Positions 18,427 to 27,795 are shown, counted from the first letter of the stretch. The stretch: DNA of 64,000 bases from JAOUJD01 sp963726405 (GCA_963726405.1 CAVSCF010000005.1:777884-841883); one strand, 5' to 3'. The notes: a model not told the origin generated them from the letters alone. Numbers and translations are program-made.

Positions 18427-19523
18427 GCGCGCACGGCCGCCCCGAAGCGCTCATCCCGGAGCGCGCAAGCGCGGAGGGTCGTCCGACTAGCGTGCATGGC
18501 CGCTCCGACGCGCTGGCGCCGGGTGGCGAGACGCTGCTCGAGGTGCGCGGACTGACCAAGCACTTCCCCACCAAGGGAGGGTTCTTCGGCGGCATCGGCC
18601 CCAAGGTGCATGCGGTCGACGGCGTGAGCTTCTCGATCGCCAGTGGAGAGACGCTCGGCCTGGTCGGCGAATCCGGTTGCGGCAAGTCGACCACCGGCAA
18701 GCTCATCCTGCGGCTGCAGGAGCCGACCGCCGGCGAGATCATCTGGCGCGGGCGGCCCATCGAGAAGTTGAGCGCCGCCGAGATGCGGCCGGTGCGGCGC
18801 GAACTGCAGGCGGTGTTCCAGGACCCGTATTCCTCGCTCAATCCCCGCATCCGCGCGGCCGACATCGTGGCCGAGCCGTTGCGCAACTTCGAAGACATGT
18901 CCGCGGCGACCGGCCGCGACCGCGTGGCGCAGCTGTTCGAGCGCGTCGGGCTGCGGCCGGACCAGATGGTGAAGTACCCCTTCGAGTTCTCGGGCGGGCA
19001 GCGGCAGCGCCTCGGCATCGCGCGCGCGCTGTCGGTGCAGCCGAAACTGATCGTCTGCGACGAGCCGGTGTCCGCGCTCGATGTCTCCGTGCAGGCGCAG
19101 GTGATCAACCTGCTGATGGACCTGCAGAAGGAATTCCACCTGTCGTATCTGTTCGTCGCCCACGACCTGGCCGTGGTCGAGCACATCAGCCACCGCGTGG
19201 CGGTGATGTACCTCGGCAAGATCGTCGAGATCGCCCCGAAGAAAGCGATCTTCACGCGGCCCCAGCATCCGTACACCGAGGCGCTTCTGGAAGCCGTGCC
19301 GGTGCCCGACCCGACGCGCCGCAAACGCCGGCGCGTGCTGACCGGCGACGTGCCGAGCCCCATCAACCCGCCCTCCGGCTGCCGCTTTCACACGCGCTGT
19401 CCGTATGTGGAGGCCCGCTGCAAGGTGGAGGAGCCTCCGCTCAAGGAGGTCGCGCCGGGCCAGTGGGTCGCCTGTCACCTGCGGCAGCCGGTCGTTTTGC
19501 ATGGACATGGAGGCCCGGCATGA
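18423..19523 (+). CDS. DppF-type ABC transporter ATP-binding protein
   Basis: The 366-residue ATPase has Walker A GESGCGKST, FQDPYSSLNPR, signature FSGGQRQRL, Walker B LIVCDEPVSALD and the oligopeptide C-terminal region (PPSGCRFHTRCPYVEARC). An unusual leader of about 35 residues (RPEALIPERASAEGRP and on) precedes the ATPase core; the true start could lie further in, but ATG 18423 overlaps the upstream stop exactly. It completes a five-component Dpp-type importer. Its TGA overlaps the ATG of the ammonia-lyase gene (ATGA at 19520), which ties transport directly to catabolism. Confidence 0.92.
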
Positions 19524-20737
19524 CGGCGGACGCACGCGCGATACGCAACCCGGCGGCCGCCGCGGCCGCCGAGCACTACGGCGCCGCGCGCTCCGCGGTG
19601 CTCAGTCACTCGGGCTTCGGCGCCGCGCTGGCGGAGGTGTCGAGCTGGCCGGGCTATGCACCGACCCCGCTGGTCCCGCTGCCGGCGCTGGCGCGCTCGC
19701 TCGGGCTCGGCGCGATCCATTACAAGGACGAGCGCGGCCGTTTCGGGTTGCGCAGCTTCAAGGCACTGGGCGGGGCGTATGCCGTGGCCAACGTGCTGCG
19801 CCGGAAGGTCGCCGAAGCGACCGGCCGGCGCGACATCACCTCGGCCGACCTGCTGTCCGGTGAATTCGCGGAGCTTCTCGGCACGGCGACGGTCACGTGC
19901 GCCACCGACGGCAATCATGGACGTTCGGTCGCCTGGGGCGCCCGGCTTTTCGGCTGCCGTTGCGTGATCTTCGTGCACGAGCACGTGAGCCAGGGACGGC
20001 GCGACGCGATCGCCCACTACGGCGCCGAGGTGCGCGAGGTCCGGGGCAATTACGACGACGCGGTGCGCCACGCGGCCGCGACTGCCGCGGCGAATGGCTG
20101 GACCGTCGTCTCGGACACGTCCTACCCCGGCTATCGCGACATCCCCATCGACGTCATGCACGGCTACGGCGTGATGGCGGCGGAGATCGCGGAGGCCTTC
20201 GGCGACGAACCGCCGACGCACGTGTTCGCGCAGGCCGGCGTGGGCGCCCTGGCGGCGGCGATCTGCGCGAGCTTCTGGCTGCGCTGGGAGGCCCGACGGC
20301 CGTTCTTCGTCGTGGTCGAGCCGACGAGCGCGGACTGCGTCTACCAGAGCCTTGCCGCCGGACATCCCGTGGTGGTCGGTGGCTCGCTGGACACGGTGAT
20401 GGCCGGCCTCGCCTGCGGGGAGGTCTCCGAACTCGCGTGGGAGATCCTGCATCACGGGGCCAACGCGGCCGTCGCGGTCGACGACGCCTACGCGCTGGAG
20501 GCGATGCGCACGCTCGCGTTTCCGGCCAGCGGCCAGCCGGCCATCGTCGCGGGGGAAACCGGCGGCACGGGACTGGCTGCATTGCTGGCGGCGCGCGACC
20601 ATCCCGAGATCCGGGAGACGCTGCAACTCGACGACCGTTCGAAGGTGCTGCTGCTCGGCAGCGAGGGCGACACCGACGCCCGGATCTACCTCGAAGTGGT
20701 CGGCCGCACGGCCGAGGAGGTGCTCGATGAAGTCTGA
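19520..20737 (+). CDS. dpaL: 2,3-diaminopropionate ammonia-lyase (PLP-dependent)
   Basis: The 405-residue fold-type II PLP enzyme carries the diaminopropionate ammonia-lyase signatures: the PLP lysine in RSFKALGGAYA, ATDGNHGRSVAWGA, a DTSYPGYRDIP segment and GETGGTG near the C-terminus. The E. coli homologue (YgeX) converts D- or L-2,3-diaminopropionate to pyruvate and two ammonia. In E. coli the gene sits beside an M20 peptidase and a hydantoinase, much as here beside an M20 carbamoylase. The start overlaps the ATPase stop; the stop overlaps the next gene by 11 bases. Related beta-substituted amino acids could also be substrates. Confidence 0.88.
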   Translation: MTADARAIRNPAAAAAAEHYGAARSAVLSHSGFGAALAEVSSWPGYAPTPLVPLPALARSLGLGAIHYKDERGRFGLRSFKALGGAYAVANVLRRKVAEATGRRDITSADLLSGEFAELLGTATVTCATDGNHGRSVAWGARLFGCRCVIFVHEHVSQGRRDAIAHYGAEVREVRGNYDDAVRHAAATAAANGWTVVSDTSYPGYRDIPIDVMHGYGVMAAEIAEAFGDEPPTHVFAQAGVGALAAAICASFWLRWEARRPFFVVVEPTSADCVYQSLAAGHPVVVGGSLDTVMAGLACGEVSELAWEILHHGANAAVAVDDAYALEAMRTLAFPASGQPAIVAGETGGTGLAALLAARDHPEIRETLQLDDRSKVLLLGSEGDTDARIYLEVVGRTAEEVLDEV

Positions 20738-21968
20738 ACAACTGCGGATCAATCCCCAGCGCCTGATCGGGCGGCTGGACACGCTGGCCGCGATCGGCGC
20801 CACGGCCGACGGCAGCTGCTGCCGGCTTGCCCTCACCGACGAGGACAAGGCCGGGCGCGACCTCGTCGTCGGCTGGATGCGCGACCTGGGCCTCGAGGTG
20901 CGCATCGACCCGATCGGCAACATCTTCGGCCTGCGCAAGGGCCGGGAGAGCGTCGATGCCTGCGCGCCGGTGATGACCGGCTCGCACATCGACACCGTGC
21001 GCACCGGCGGCCGCTACGACGGAAACCTCGGTGTGCTCGGCGGGCTGGAGGTCGTGCAGACCCTGAACGACGCCGGCGTGACCACCCGCCGGCCGCTGGT
21101 CGTCGGCGCGTTCACCGACGAGGAAGGCGCGCGTTTCCATCCCGACATGGCGGGCTCGCTCGCGTACGTCGGCGGCATGGCCCTCGAGGAGCTGTACGCG
21201 ACGAAAGGCATCGACGGCAAGGTGTTCAGGGACGAGCTCGCGCGCATCGGCTACCTCGGCGATGCGCCGGTGCCGCTTTATCGGCCGCACGCCTACGTCG
21301 AGCTGCACATCGAACAGGGTCCCATCCTGGACCTCGAAGGCATCACGATCGGCGCGGTCGGGGACCTCCAGGGCATTTCGTGGACCGAGGTGCTGATCGC
21401 CGGCCAGTCGAACCACGCGGGCACCACGCCCATGCGGATGCGCCACGACGCGGGCTACTGCGCGGCGGCGATCGGCGTGTTCGTGCGCGAGCTCGTGAAG
21501 GAGATCGGCGGCGCGCAGGTCGGCACCGTGGGGTCGATCACGCTGCACCCGAACCTCACCAACGTCGTCGCGGCGCGCGCCCGCGTCACCGTGGACCTGC
21601 GCAACACCGACGACGCCGTCCTGAAGCAGTCCGAGGCGCGCCTCGCGGCCTTCCTCGAGAAGCTGGCGCGCGACGAAGGCGTGAAGATCGAGACGCACTC
21701 GCTCGCGCGCTTCGCGCCGGTGCAGTTCGACAAGGGGATCGCCGCGCTGGTGACGCGCACCGCGCAGAAACTCGGCCACTCCGTGCGGCCGATGACGTCC
21801 GGCGCCGGCCACGACGCGCAGATGCTCGCGCGCATCTGCCCGACCGCGATGATCTTCGTGCCGTCGGTCAAGGGCATCAGCCACAACCCGGCCGAGCACA
21901 CGGCGCCGGAGCACCTGGCGGCGGGCGCCGACGTGCTGCTGCACACGCTGCTCGAGCTGACCGCCTGA
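20727..21968 (+). CDS. M20-family Zn-dependent hydantoinase/carbamoylase
   Basis: The 413-residue protein belongs to the allantoate amidohydrolase / N-carbamoyl-L-amino-acid hydrolase group. Metal ligands are visible in GSHIDTV, GGRYDGNLG, DEEGARF, ELHIEQGP and the C-terminal HNPAEHT, and GAGHDAQ is the group's substrate motif. It hydrolyses ureido or N-carbamoyl bonds, releasing CO2, ammonia and an amino acid. The 11-base overlap with the ammonia-lyase suggests that its product feeds that enzyme. Specificity (carbamoylase versus allantoate or beta-ureidopropionate) cannot be settled from motifs alone. Confidence 0.87.
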   Translation: MKSEQLRINPQRLIGRLDTLAAIGATADGSCCRLALTDEDKAGRDLVVGWMRDLGLEVRIDPIGNIFGLRKGRESVDACAPVMTGSHIDTVRTGGRYDGNLGVLGGLEVVQTLNDAGVTTRRPLVVGAFTDEEGARFHPDMAGSLAYVGGMALEELYATKGIDGKVFRDELARIGYLGDAPVPLYRPHAYVELHIEQGPILDLEGITIGAVGDLQGISWTEVLIAGQSNHAGTTPMRMRHDAGYCAAAIGVFVRELVKEIGGAQVGTVGSITLHPNLTNVVAARARVTVDLRNTDDAVLKQSEARLAAFLEKLARDEGVKIETHSLARFAPVQFDKGIAALVTRTAQKLGHSVRPMTSGAGHDAQMLARICPTAMIFVPSVKGISHNPAEHTAPEHLAAGADVLLHTLLELTA

Positions 21969-21978
21969 GGTCGAGGCC

Positions 21979-22929
21979 ATGGCCCGCATCGTCACCGTCG
22001 GCGCCGCGCAGCTCGGACCGATCGCGCGCAGCGACACGCGCACGCAGGTGGTCGAGCGGATGCTCGTGCTGATGCGCGCGGCCGCCCGCCATGCGTGCGA
22101 TCTGGTGGTGTTCCCGGAACTCGCGCTGACGACCTTCTTCCCGCGCTGGTTCTTCGAACGCCAGGTGGACGTCGACGCGTTCTTCGAGCGCGCGATGCCG
22201 GGGCCCGAGACGCAGCGCCTGTTCGACGCGGCGCGCGAACTGCGCCTCGGCTTCTGCCTCGGATACGCGGAACTGGTCGAGGAGGACGGGCGCATCCGGC
22301 GCTTCAACGCCTCGATCCTCGTCGACAAGCAGGGCCGCATCGTCTCCAGGTACCGGAAGATCCACCTGCCCGGGCATGCCGAGCACGAGCCCTGGCGGCG
22401 TTTCCAGCACCTGGAAAAGCGCTACTTCGAAGTCGGCAACTTGAGCTGGCCGGTGGTGCGGTGGCGATTCTCGGAAGAGGCGAGCGGACTCTTCGGCATG
22501 GCGATCTGCAACGACCGCCGCTGGCCCGAAACCTACCGCGTGATGGGGCTGCAGGGCGTGGAGATGGTGCTGATCGGGTACAACACGCCGGTGCACAACC
22601 CGCCCGCGCCGGAGCACGATGCGCTGTCGCACTTCCATAACGAACTCGTGATGCAGTCGGGCGCCTACCAGAACGGCACCTGGGTGGTCGGCGTCGCCAA
22701 GGCAGGCCATGAGGAGGGCGTCGAGCAGATCGGCAACTCGATCATCGTCGCGCCCAGCGGCGAGATCGTCGCGGCCTGCACGACGACCGCCGACGAACTG
22801 GCGGTCGCGCGCTGCGACCTCGACCTGTGCGCTTCGTACAAGAACACGACATTCAACTTCGCGCGTCACCGGCAGCCGGAGCAGTACCGGATGATCGTCG
22901 AGCGCGCGGGGGCGATCCCGCCGGAATAG
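21979..22929 (+). CDS. N-carbamoyl-D-amino-acid hydrolase (nitrilase fold)
   Basis: The 316-residue enzyme has the nitrilase-superfamily triad: Glu in FPELALTTFFPRW, Lys in YRKIHLPG and Cys in ICNDRRWPE. Long stretches resemble the Agrobacterium D-carbamoylase (GYNTPVHNPPAPEHD; FNFARHRQPEQY), which converts N-carbamoyl-D-amino acids to D-amino acids. It starts 10 bases after the M20 gene, at the end of the rightward operon. A D-specific and a probably L-specific carbamoylase side by side suggest a racemic or mixed-chirality substrate. No hydantoinase or racemase gene is present in the window. Confidence 0.9.
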   Translation: MARIVTVGAAQLGPIARSDTRTQVVERMLVLMRAAARHACDLVVFPELALTTFFPRWFFERQVDVDAFFERAMPGPETQRLFDAARELRLGFCLGYAELVEEDGRIRRFNASILVDKQGRIVSRYRKIHLPGHAEHEPWRRFQHLEKRYFEVGNLSWPVVRWRFSEEASGLFGMAICNDRRWPETYRVMGLQGVEMVLIGYNTPVHNPPAPEHDALSHFHNELVMQSGAYQNGTWVVGVAKAGHEEGVEQIGNSIIVAPSGEIVAACTTTADELAVARCDLDLCASYKNTTFNFARHRQPEQYRMIVERAGAIPPE

Positions 22930-23365
22930 CGGGCTACTGGGCTGGCGGCTTGGTGATGGAGTCCTCTGCGCGCCGCCCGCGGCGCGGGGTACCTCGACTC
23001 CGCGCGACTCGGCGGCGGGCGGGCTTCGGTGCAGGCCATCCTTGCGGGCCGCGGCAGCTTCGAATTCCATCTTGCCAGTCGCGCTATCGCGGCTCGGTTT
23101 GAACGCCGGGTTGGGCCCGCCTCGCTGCGAATCAGTACGCCCGCCGCCTGAGCCGCCCTCCGCGAGGCACGCCCGCACCACGGTCGACGCGCCGAGCTTC
23201 GTGGTTGCGGTGGAACGGCCCCGCAGCCCGCTCTGGCGCAAGGAGCCGCGGAACGTCAGGCAAGTGGCGGCCGATCGAACTCCTGAAGCCGGCGCGAGAA
23301 CCGCCTGACGACGCCGCAGCAATCCGGGCTAGCATCTCCCTTCCCGGTCGCCTTCGGGCCTACCC
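22930..23365. other. 436-bp intergenic region, no convincing gene
   Basis: No reading frame here has convincing protein character. On the minus strand a segment around 23080-23125 translates to GGPNPAFKPS, a phrase I associate with a dispersed non-coding repeat often mistranslated in betaproteobacterial genomes. The promoter for the GTP cyclohydrolase gene should lie in the last 100 bases, but no clear box was seen. Confidence 0.4.
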
Positions 23366-24088
23366 ATGAACGATTCCAAGCCAGTCCCCGCCGCCGACGT
23401 CGATGTTGGCATCCCGGTGTCCGTCCGCATCCGCGAAAGGATCCGCGAGGCGCGCGAGCGCTTCCACGCGAACGACAACATCGCGCGCTTCCTCGAGCCC
23501 GGCGAAATGGAAGCGCTGCAGTCGGAGGTCGAGGCGAAGATGCTCGGCGTGCTGGAAAGCCTCGTCATCGACACGGACAGCGACCACAACACGCGCGAAA
23601 CGGCGCGTCGCGTGGCGAAGATGTACCTGACGGAAGTGTTCCGCGGGCGCTATGCCGCGCGGCCGGCGATCACGGAGTTTCCGAACATCGAGCGGCTGAA
23701 CGAACTGATGATCGTCGGGCCCATCACCGTGCGCAGCGCCTGCTCGCACCACCTCTGCCCGATCATCGGCAGGGTGTGGATCGGGGTGCTGCCGAACGAG
23801 CATTCGAACCTGATCGGCCTCTCGAAATACGCCCGGCTCGCCGACTGGGTGATGAGCCGCCCGCAGATCCAGGAGGAGGCCGTCACGCGCCTGGCCGACC
23901 TGCTGCAGGAAGCCATGCAGCCGGACGGCCTGGCGATCGTGATGGAAGCCGACCACTTCTGCATGCAGTGGCGCGGCGTGAAGGACACCGACTCGAAGAT
24001 GATCAACAGCGTGATGCGCGGGTCGTTCCTCAAGGATCCGAACCTGCGACGCGAATTCCTCGCGCTGCTGAGCAACAAGAACGCCTGA
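23366..24088 (+). CDS. folE: GTP cyclohydrolase I
   Basis: The 240-residue protein has an N-terminal extension and the catalytic domain with zinc ligands Cys126 and His129 (RSACSHHLCPIIG) and Cys199 (EADHFCMQWRG). It converts GTP to 7,8-dihydroneopterin triphosphate, the first step of folate and pterin synthesis. CSHHLCP replaces the more common CEHHLLPF, which marks it as a divergent FolE1 branch. It is followed 16 bases later by a BLUF photoreceptor gene in the same direction, so the two are probably co-transcribed. Confidence 0.88.
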   Translation: MNDSKPVPAADVDVGIPVSVRIRERIREARERFHANDNIARFLEPGEMEALQSEVEAKMLGVLESLVIDTDSDHNTRETARRVAKMYLTEVFRGRYAARPAITEFPNIERLNELMIVGPITVRSACSHHLCPIIGRVWIGVLPNEHSNLIGLSKYARLADWVMSRPQIQEEAVTRLADLLQEAMQPDGLAIVMEADHFCMQWRGVKDTDSKMINSVMRGSFLKDPNLRREFLALLSNKNA

Positions 24089-24104
24089 CCACGGAGAAGC
24101 ACCG

Positions 24105-24530
24105 ATGCTCGTCCGCCTGCTCTACGCCAGCCGTGCCGCCGAAGCGGTCACCCAGGAACTCGTCGACGCGATCCTGCAGTCGTCGCGCAAGCACAACCCG
24201 GCCCTCGGCATCACGGGCGTGCTCTGCTACGGAGGCGACGTCTACATGCAGGTGCTCGAGGGCGGCCGCACGGCGGTCAACGAGCTCTACAACAAGATCG
24301 TGCGCGACGAGCGGCACCGTGACATTGCCCTGCTGCATTACCAGGAAGTCGCCGAGCGCAAGTTCGCGGGCTGGACGATGGGCCAGGTCAACCTGGCCAA
24401 GATCAACCCGTCGCTGTTGCTGAAGTATTCGGACCGGCCGGTGCTCGATCCCTTTGCCGCTTCGGGCCGGGCGTCGATGGCGCTGCTGGAAGAACTGATC
24501 GCGACCGCGCAGATCGTCGGCCGCGCCTAG
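24105..24530 (+). CDS. BLUF-domain blue-light sensor
   Basis: A 141-residue stand-alone FAD-binding BLUF protein. The photocycle residues are all at canonical places: Tyr7 (LLYASR), Asn31 (HNPALGITG), Gln49 (MQVLEGG) and the Trp90/Met92 pair (GWTMG). Blue light shifts the Tyr-Gln-flavin hydrogen bonds, and short BLUF proteins signal through partner proteins. It shares an apparent operon with GTP cyclohydrolase I. Its TAG overlaps the stop of the convergent nuclease gene through a shared CTAG (24527-24530). Confidence 0.9.
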   Translation: MLVRLLYASRAAEAVTQELVDAILQSSRKHNPALGITGVLCYGGDVYMQVLEGGRTAVNELYNKIVRDERHRDIALLHYQEVAERKFAGWTMGQVNLAKINPSLLLKYSDRPVLDPFAASGRASMALLEELIATAQIVGRA

Positions 24531-25058
24531 GACGGATCGCGGTCCGCGGTCCGCGCGGCGCGCCGGTAGTCCCAGGGCGGGGTCGGGTCGCGGTACGACC
24601 ACAACCCGGAACGTTCGCCGCGCGCCTGCTGCTCGGCGCGCGCGTACTCCACTCGCGCCTCCGGGGTCTGCTCGCGCGCGTAGCGCACGTAGTGCCACGC
24701 CAGCCCGCGCCGCACCTGCTCGAGCCCGACGTCGATGCCGTCGACCGTCACGCGGCACACCGAGCGCCCGTACTTGTCGGTCTTCGGGCACTCCGCGACC
24801 GCTTCGCGGCCGTGAGCCAGGCCGGCGAGGGACTGCCGGGCGCGCTGGCCGAACGGCTGCGAGCGCTCGGGTGCATCGATGCCGTCAAGACGGATGCGGT
24901 GCTGCTGGCGCTGCTCGTCGAGCAGCGTGATCGTGTCGCCGTCGGCCACAGCCCACGACCTTGCCGCGCAGTTGCTCCGCCTGCGCGGGATACGCGAGGG
25001 CGGCCAGCAACGCCGGGAGCAGGACAGGGAGGACCGCGCGCGCGATGAACGATGCCAT
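24527..25058 (-). CDS. Secreted staphylococcal-nuclease-like thermonuclease, single-base frameshift
   Basis: A signal peptide (ARAVLPVLLPALLAALAYPAQA) leads into EQLRGKVVG. An apparent extra base at 24950 shifts the frame, after which VADGDTITLLDEQRQQHRIR, DGIDAPERSQPFG and KYGRSVCRV follow: the SNase core with calcium and catalytic Asp/Arg/Glu positions. SNase-type enzymes cut single- and double-stranded nucleic acid outside the cytoplasm. The start is ATG 25058. With the break corrected the precursor is about 177 residues; uncorrected, only a 36-residue signal peptide stub would be made. Confidence 0.75.
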
Positions 25059-25175
25059 GCGCCGATCCTAGGAAGCGGAGGGACCGGCGAATCGCGCGGA
25101 AAGCGTGCGCGCGGGCCCGCTATTCGCCGGCCATTGCCGCTACGATGCGCCGCTCGGTCAACGGGAGACGACGGC

Positions 25176-25740
25176 ATGAGGCGATTGGCGATGGTGGCGA
25201 TGATGGCGGCGGCGATTGCGGCCAGTGGCTGTTCCACGTTCGAAGCCCAGGGCCCGCGCGCCATGGCCAAGCTTGACGCGGCACCAGGCAGCGAGGTCTG
25301 GGGTTCGGTGTCGTTCGTGGAAACCGCCACCGGAGTGCAGGTGCTTGCGGACGTGCGCAACCTGCCCGCCGGGGGCGAGTACGGGTTCCATGTTCACGAG
25401 AAGGGCGACTGCTCGTTGCCGGACTTCATGAGTGCCGGCGGCCACTTCAATCCGGGGGGCAAACCCCACGCGCACTTCGGCAAGCCCGAGCGCCACGCGG
25501 GTGACCTGGCGAACCTGCGCGCGACCGCGGAAGGCAACGCGACCTATGTCGTTCGAAACCCCGCTGCTGGCGGTGAAGCCCGGACCGACTTCGGTGGTCG
25601 GCAGGGCGGTGGTGATCCACAGGAACCCGGATGACTATGCGTCGCAGCCCGCCGGCAACTCGGGCCCGCGCATCGCGTGCGGCCTGATCCGGGAGGTCGA
25701 CCAGGGCTCCGAGGCGCTGTACCCGCGGCTGTCGCGCTAA
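25176..25740 (+). CDS. sodC: Cu/Zn superoxide dismutase (lipoprotein), single-base frameshift
   Basis: A lipoprotein signal (MAAAIAASGC) precedes a Cu/Zn SOD domain: copper ligands in YGFHVHEKGDC, the zinc region in GGHFNPGGKPHAHFG, and the C-terminal GNSGPRIACGLI. The frame breaks near 25551 (extra base after NATYV). The next frame continues ETPLLAVKPGPTSVVGRAV and DDYASQPAGNSG to the TAA at 25738. Periplasmic SodC removes extracellular superoxide. With the break the protein would lack its catalytic Arg loop and disulfide partner. The 3' end overlaps the convergent dehydratase stop by 4 bases. Confidence 0.8.
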
Positions 25741-26708
25741 CGCGCGGCAGGTGCGACGAGTTCGGCGTAGCGTCGCAGGTCGATGTTGCCGCCGCTGAGG
25801 ATCACGCCCACGCGCTTGCCGCGCACGTCGACCACGTTGTCGAGCGCGGCCGCGGCGCCCAGGCAGCCGGTGGGTTCAACGACGATCTTCATGCGCTCGC
25901 CCAGGAAGCGCATCGTCTTCACGAGCTGGTCGTCGGTGACCGTGACGACCTGCGCGACCAGCGCCTGGATCACCGGAAAGGTGTAGCGACCGGCGTGCTG
26001 CGTCTGCGCGCCGTCGGCAATCGTGCGCGGCACGTCGATATGGACGATCTCGCCGCGCGCGAGGCTCTGCTGCACGTCGTTGCCGGCCTCCGGTTCGACG
26101 CCGATGACCCGGCAGTCCGGGAGTAGATGGCGGGCGGCCGTGGCGCACCCGGAGATCAGTCCTCCGCCGCCGACGCAGACGAACAGCAGGTCGAGTTCCC
26201 CGACTTCGTCGATCAGCTCCAGCGCGGCCGTGCCCTGCCCGGCCATCACGTGCGGATGGTCGTAAGGCGGAATCAGCGTCATGCCGCGCTCCTCGGCGAG
26301 CCGGGCGCCGAGGGCTTCACGGTTTTCCGTGTAACGGTCGTACAGCAACACCTCCGCTCCGTAGCCGCGCGTCGCGTCGATCTTCATCTGCGGCGCGTCC
26401 TTCGGCATCACGATGACGGCCGGCATGCCGAGCAGCCGGGCCGACAGGGCGATCGCCTGCGCGTGGTTGCCCGACGAGAAGGCGATGGCGCCGGCGCGGC
26501 GCTGCTCTGCCGTGAACTGCGACAGGGCGTTGTACGCGCCGCGGAACTTGAACGCGCCCATGCGCTGCAGGTTCTCGCACTTGAAGAACAGCCGCCCGCC
26601 GCAGATCGCGTCGGCGGTGCGCGAGGTCATCACCGGCGTGCGGTGCGCGACGCCGGCCAGCCGGCCGGCAGCGGCGGCGACGTCGTCGAAGGCGATGGCA
26701 AGGGACAT
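25737..26708 (-). CDS. Catabolic threonine/serine dehydratase (PLP fold type II)
   Basis: A 323-residue TdcB-like enzyme: PLP lysine Lys54 in GAFKFRGAYN, SSGNHAQA, the phosphate loop GGGGLISG and the C-terminal SGGNID. It deaminates threonine or serine (possibly 3-hydroxyaspartate or phenylserine) to a 2-oxo acid and ammonia. It has no ACT regulatory domain, so it is the short, catabolic form rather than biosynthetic IlvA. It is transcribed away from cysteine synthase, with a 166-bp divergent gap that holds a 14-bp hairpin. Confidence 0.87.
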   Translation of the reverse strand: MSLAIAFDDVAAAAGRLAGVAHRTPVMTSRTADAICGGRLFFKCENLQRMGAFKFRGAYNALSQFTAEQRRAGAIAFSSGNHAQAIALSARLLGMPAVIVMPKDAPQMKIDATRGYGAEVLLYDRYTENREALGARLAEERGMTLIPPYDHPHVMAGQGTAALELIDEVGELDLLFVCVGGGGLISGCATAARHLLPDCRVIGVEPEAGNDVQQSLARGEIVHIDVPRTIADGAQTQHAGRYTFPVIQALVAQVVTVTDDQLVKTMRFLGERMKIVVEPTGCLGAAAALDNVVDVRGKRVGVILSGGNIDLRRYAELVAPAAR

Positions 26709-26781
26709 GCGCGAAGCTTAAACGCTCCGCGCGAGCGCGAGCGCGACGGCCGCGATGATCCAGCGACGCCATCCGGGATAT

Positions 26782-26813
26782 GCCGCGCGGGGATATGCGT
26801 ATCCCCGCGCGGC
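26782..26813. promoter_or_regulatory. Perfect 14-bp inverted repeat in the dehydratase-cysK divergent region
   Basis: GCCGCGCGGGGATA (26782-26795) and its exact complement TATCCCCGCGCGGC (26800-26813) flank a TGCG loop, 61 bases before the cysK start. The symmetry allows either a cruciform/operator bound by a dimeric regulator or a strong RNA hairpin in the cysK leader. GGATATG also occurs just upstream (26776-26782), so half the element is repeated. Confidence 0.55.
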
Positions 26814-26874
26814 CTATGGCGTGGCACTGTTCAGGCGTATGGTCGGCTGAACCCAACCCACTGCGGAGACTCCC

Positions 26875-27795
26875 ATGCGCGCGAAGACCATCCTCGACAC
26901 CATCGGCAACACGCCCTCGATCCGGGTGAACCGGCTGTTCGGGCCGGACGCGGAGGTGTGGATCAAGTCCGAGCGCGCGAATCCGGGCGGCTCGATCAAG
27001 GACCGCATCGCGTTGTCCATGGTCGAAGCGGCGGAGCGCAGCGGGCAGTTGACGCCGGGCGGCACGATCGTCGAGCCGACGTCGGGCAACACAGGCATCG
27101 GCCTGGCGATGGTGGCGGCGGTCAAGGGCTATCGGCTGATCCTCGTCATGCCGGATTCGATGTCAGTCGAGCGGCGTCGCCTGATGCTCGCCTATGGCGC
27201 GAAGTTCGAGCTCACGCCGCGCGAGAAAGGCATGAAGGGATCGATCGCGCGCGCGCAGGAGATCGTCGCCGCCACGCCGGGCGCGTGGATGCCGCAGCAG
27301 TTCGAGAACCCCGCGAACATCGAAGTGCACGCGCGCACCACCGCGCAGGAAGTCCTGCGCGATTTCCCCGAGGGGCTCGACGTGATCATCACGGGCGTCG
27401 GCACCGGCGGCCACATCAGCGGCGTCGCGCAGGTCCTGAAGCCGAAGTGGAAGGGCCTGCAGGTCTTCGCGGTCGAGCCGGCCGCCTCGCCCGTCATCTC
27501 CGGCGGGCAGCCGTCGCCGCACCCGATCCAGGGCATCGGCGCCGGCTTCATCCCGACCAACCTGAAGACCGAACTGCTCGATGGGGTGATCACCGTGGAG
27601 CCCGAGGAATCGCGCGAAATGGCGCGCCGCTCCGCGCGCGAGGAAGGCCTGCTCGTCGGCATTTCGTCCGGTGCGACGCTGGCCGCGATCGCGAAGAAGC
27701 TGCCGGCGCTGAAGCAGGGCGCGCGCGTGCTCGGCTTCAACTACGACACCGGCGAACGCTACCTCTCGATCGAAGGGTTCCTGCCGACCGAGTGA
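26875..27795 (+). CDS. cysK: Cysteine synthase A (O-acetylserine sulfhydrylase)
   Basis: The 306-residue protein has the PLP lysine Lys42 in GGSIKDR, the substrate loop EPTSGNTGIG, GTGGHISG, and SSGATLAA near the C-terminus. It makes cysteine from O-acetylserine and sulfide. Length and motifs fit CysK rather than CysM or cystathionine beta-synthase. The ATG follows GCGGAGA. It is monocistronic between a divergent dehydratase and a long gap. Sulfur supply is also served by the thiosulfate importer at 37-39 kb. Confidence 0.9.
   Translation: MRAKTILDTIGNTPSIRVNRLFGPDAEVWIKSERANPGGSIKDRIALSMVEAAERSGQLTPGGTIVEPTSGNTGIGLAMVAAVKGYRLILVMPDSMSVERRRLMLAYGAKFELTPREKGMKGSIARAQEIVAATPGAWMPQQFENPANIEVHARTTAQEVLRDFPEGLDVIITGVGTGGHISGVAQVLKPKWKGLQVFAVEPAASPVISGGQPSPHPIQGIGAGFIPTNLKTELLDGVITVEPEESREMARRSAREEGLLVGISSGATLAAIAKKLPALKQGARVLGFNYDTGERYLSIEGFLPTE

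Noticed and set aside
18677..19519. Upstream in-frame extension of the ammonia-lyase gene, giving a 686-residue product
   Set aside because: The extra 281 codons lie in the wrong frame of the DppF-type ATPase and have no protein character; ATG 19520 overlaps the ATPase stop and fits the family length.
19475..21004. A 509-codon minus-strand frame across the ammonia-lyase and M20 genes
   Set aside because: No protein character; both underlying plus-strand genes are clearly real and translationally coupled.
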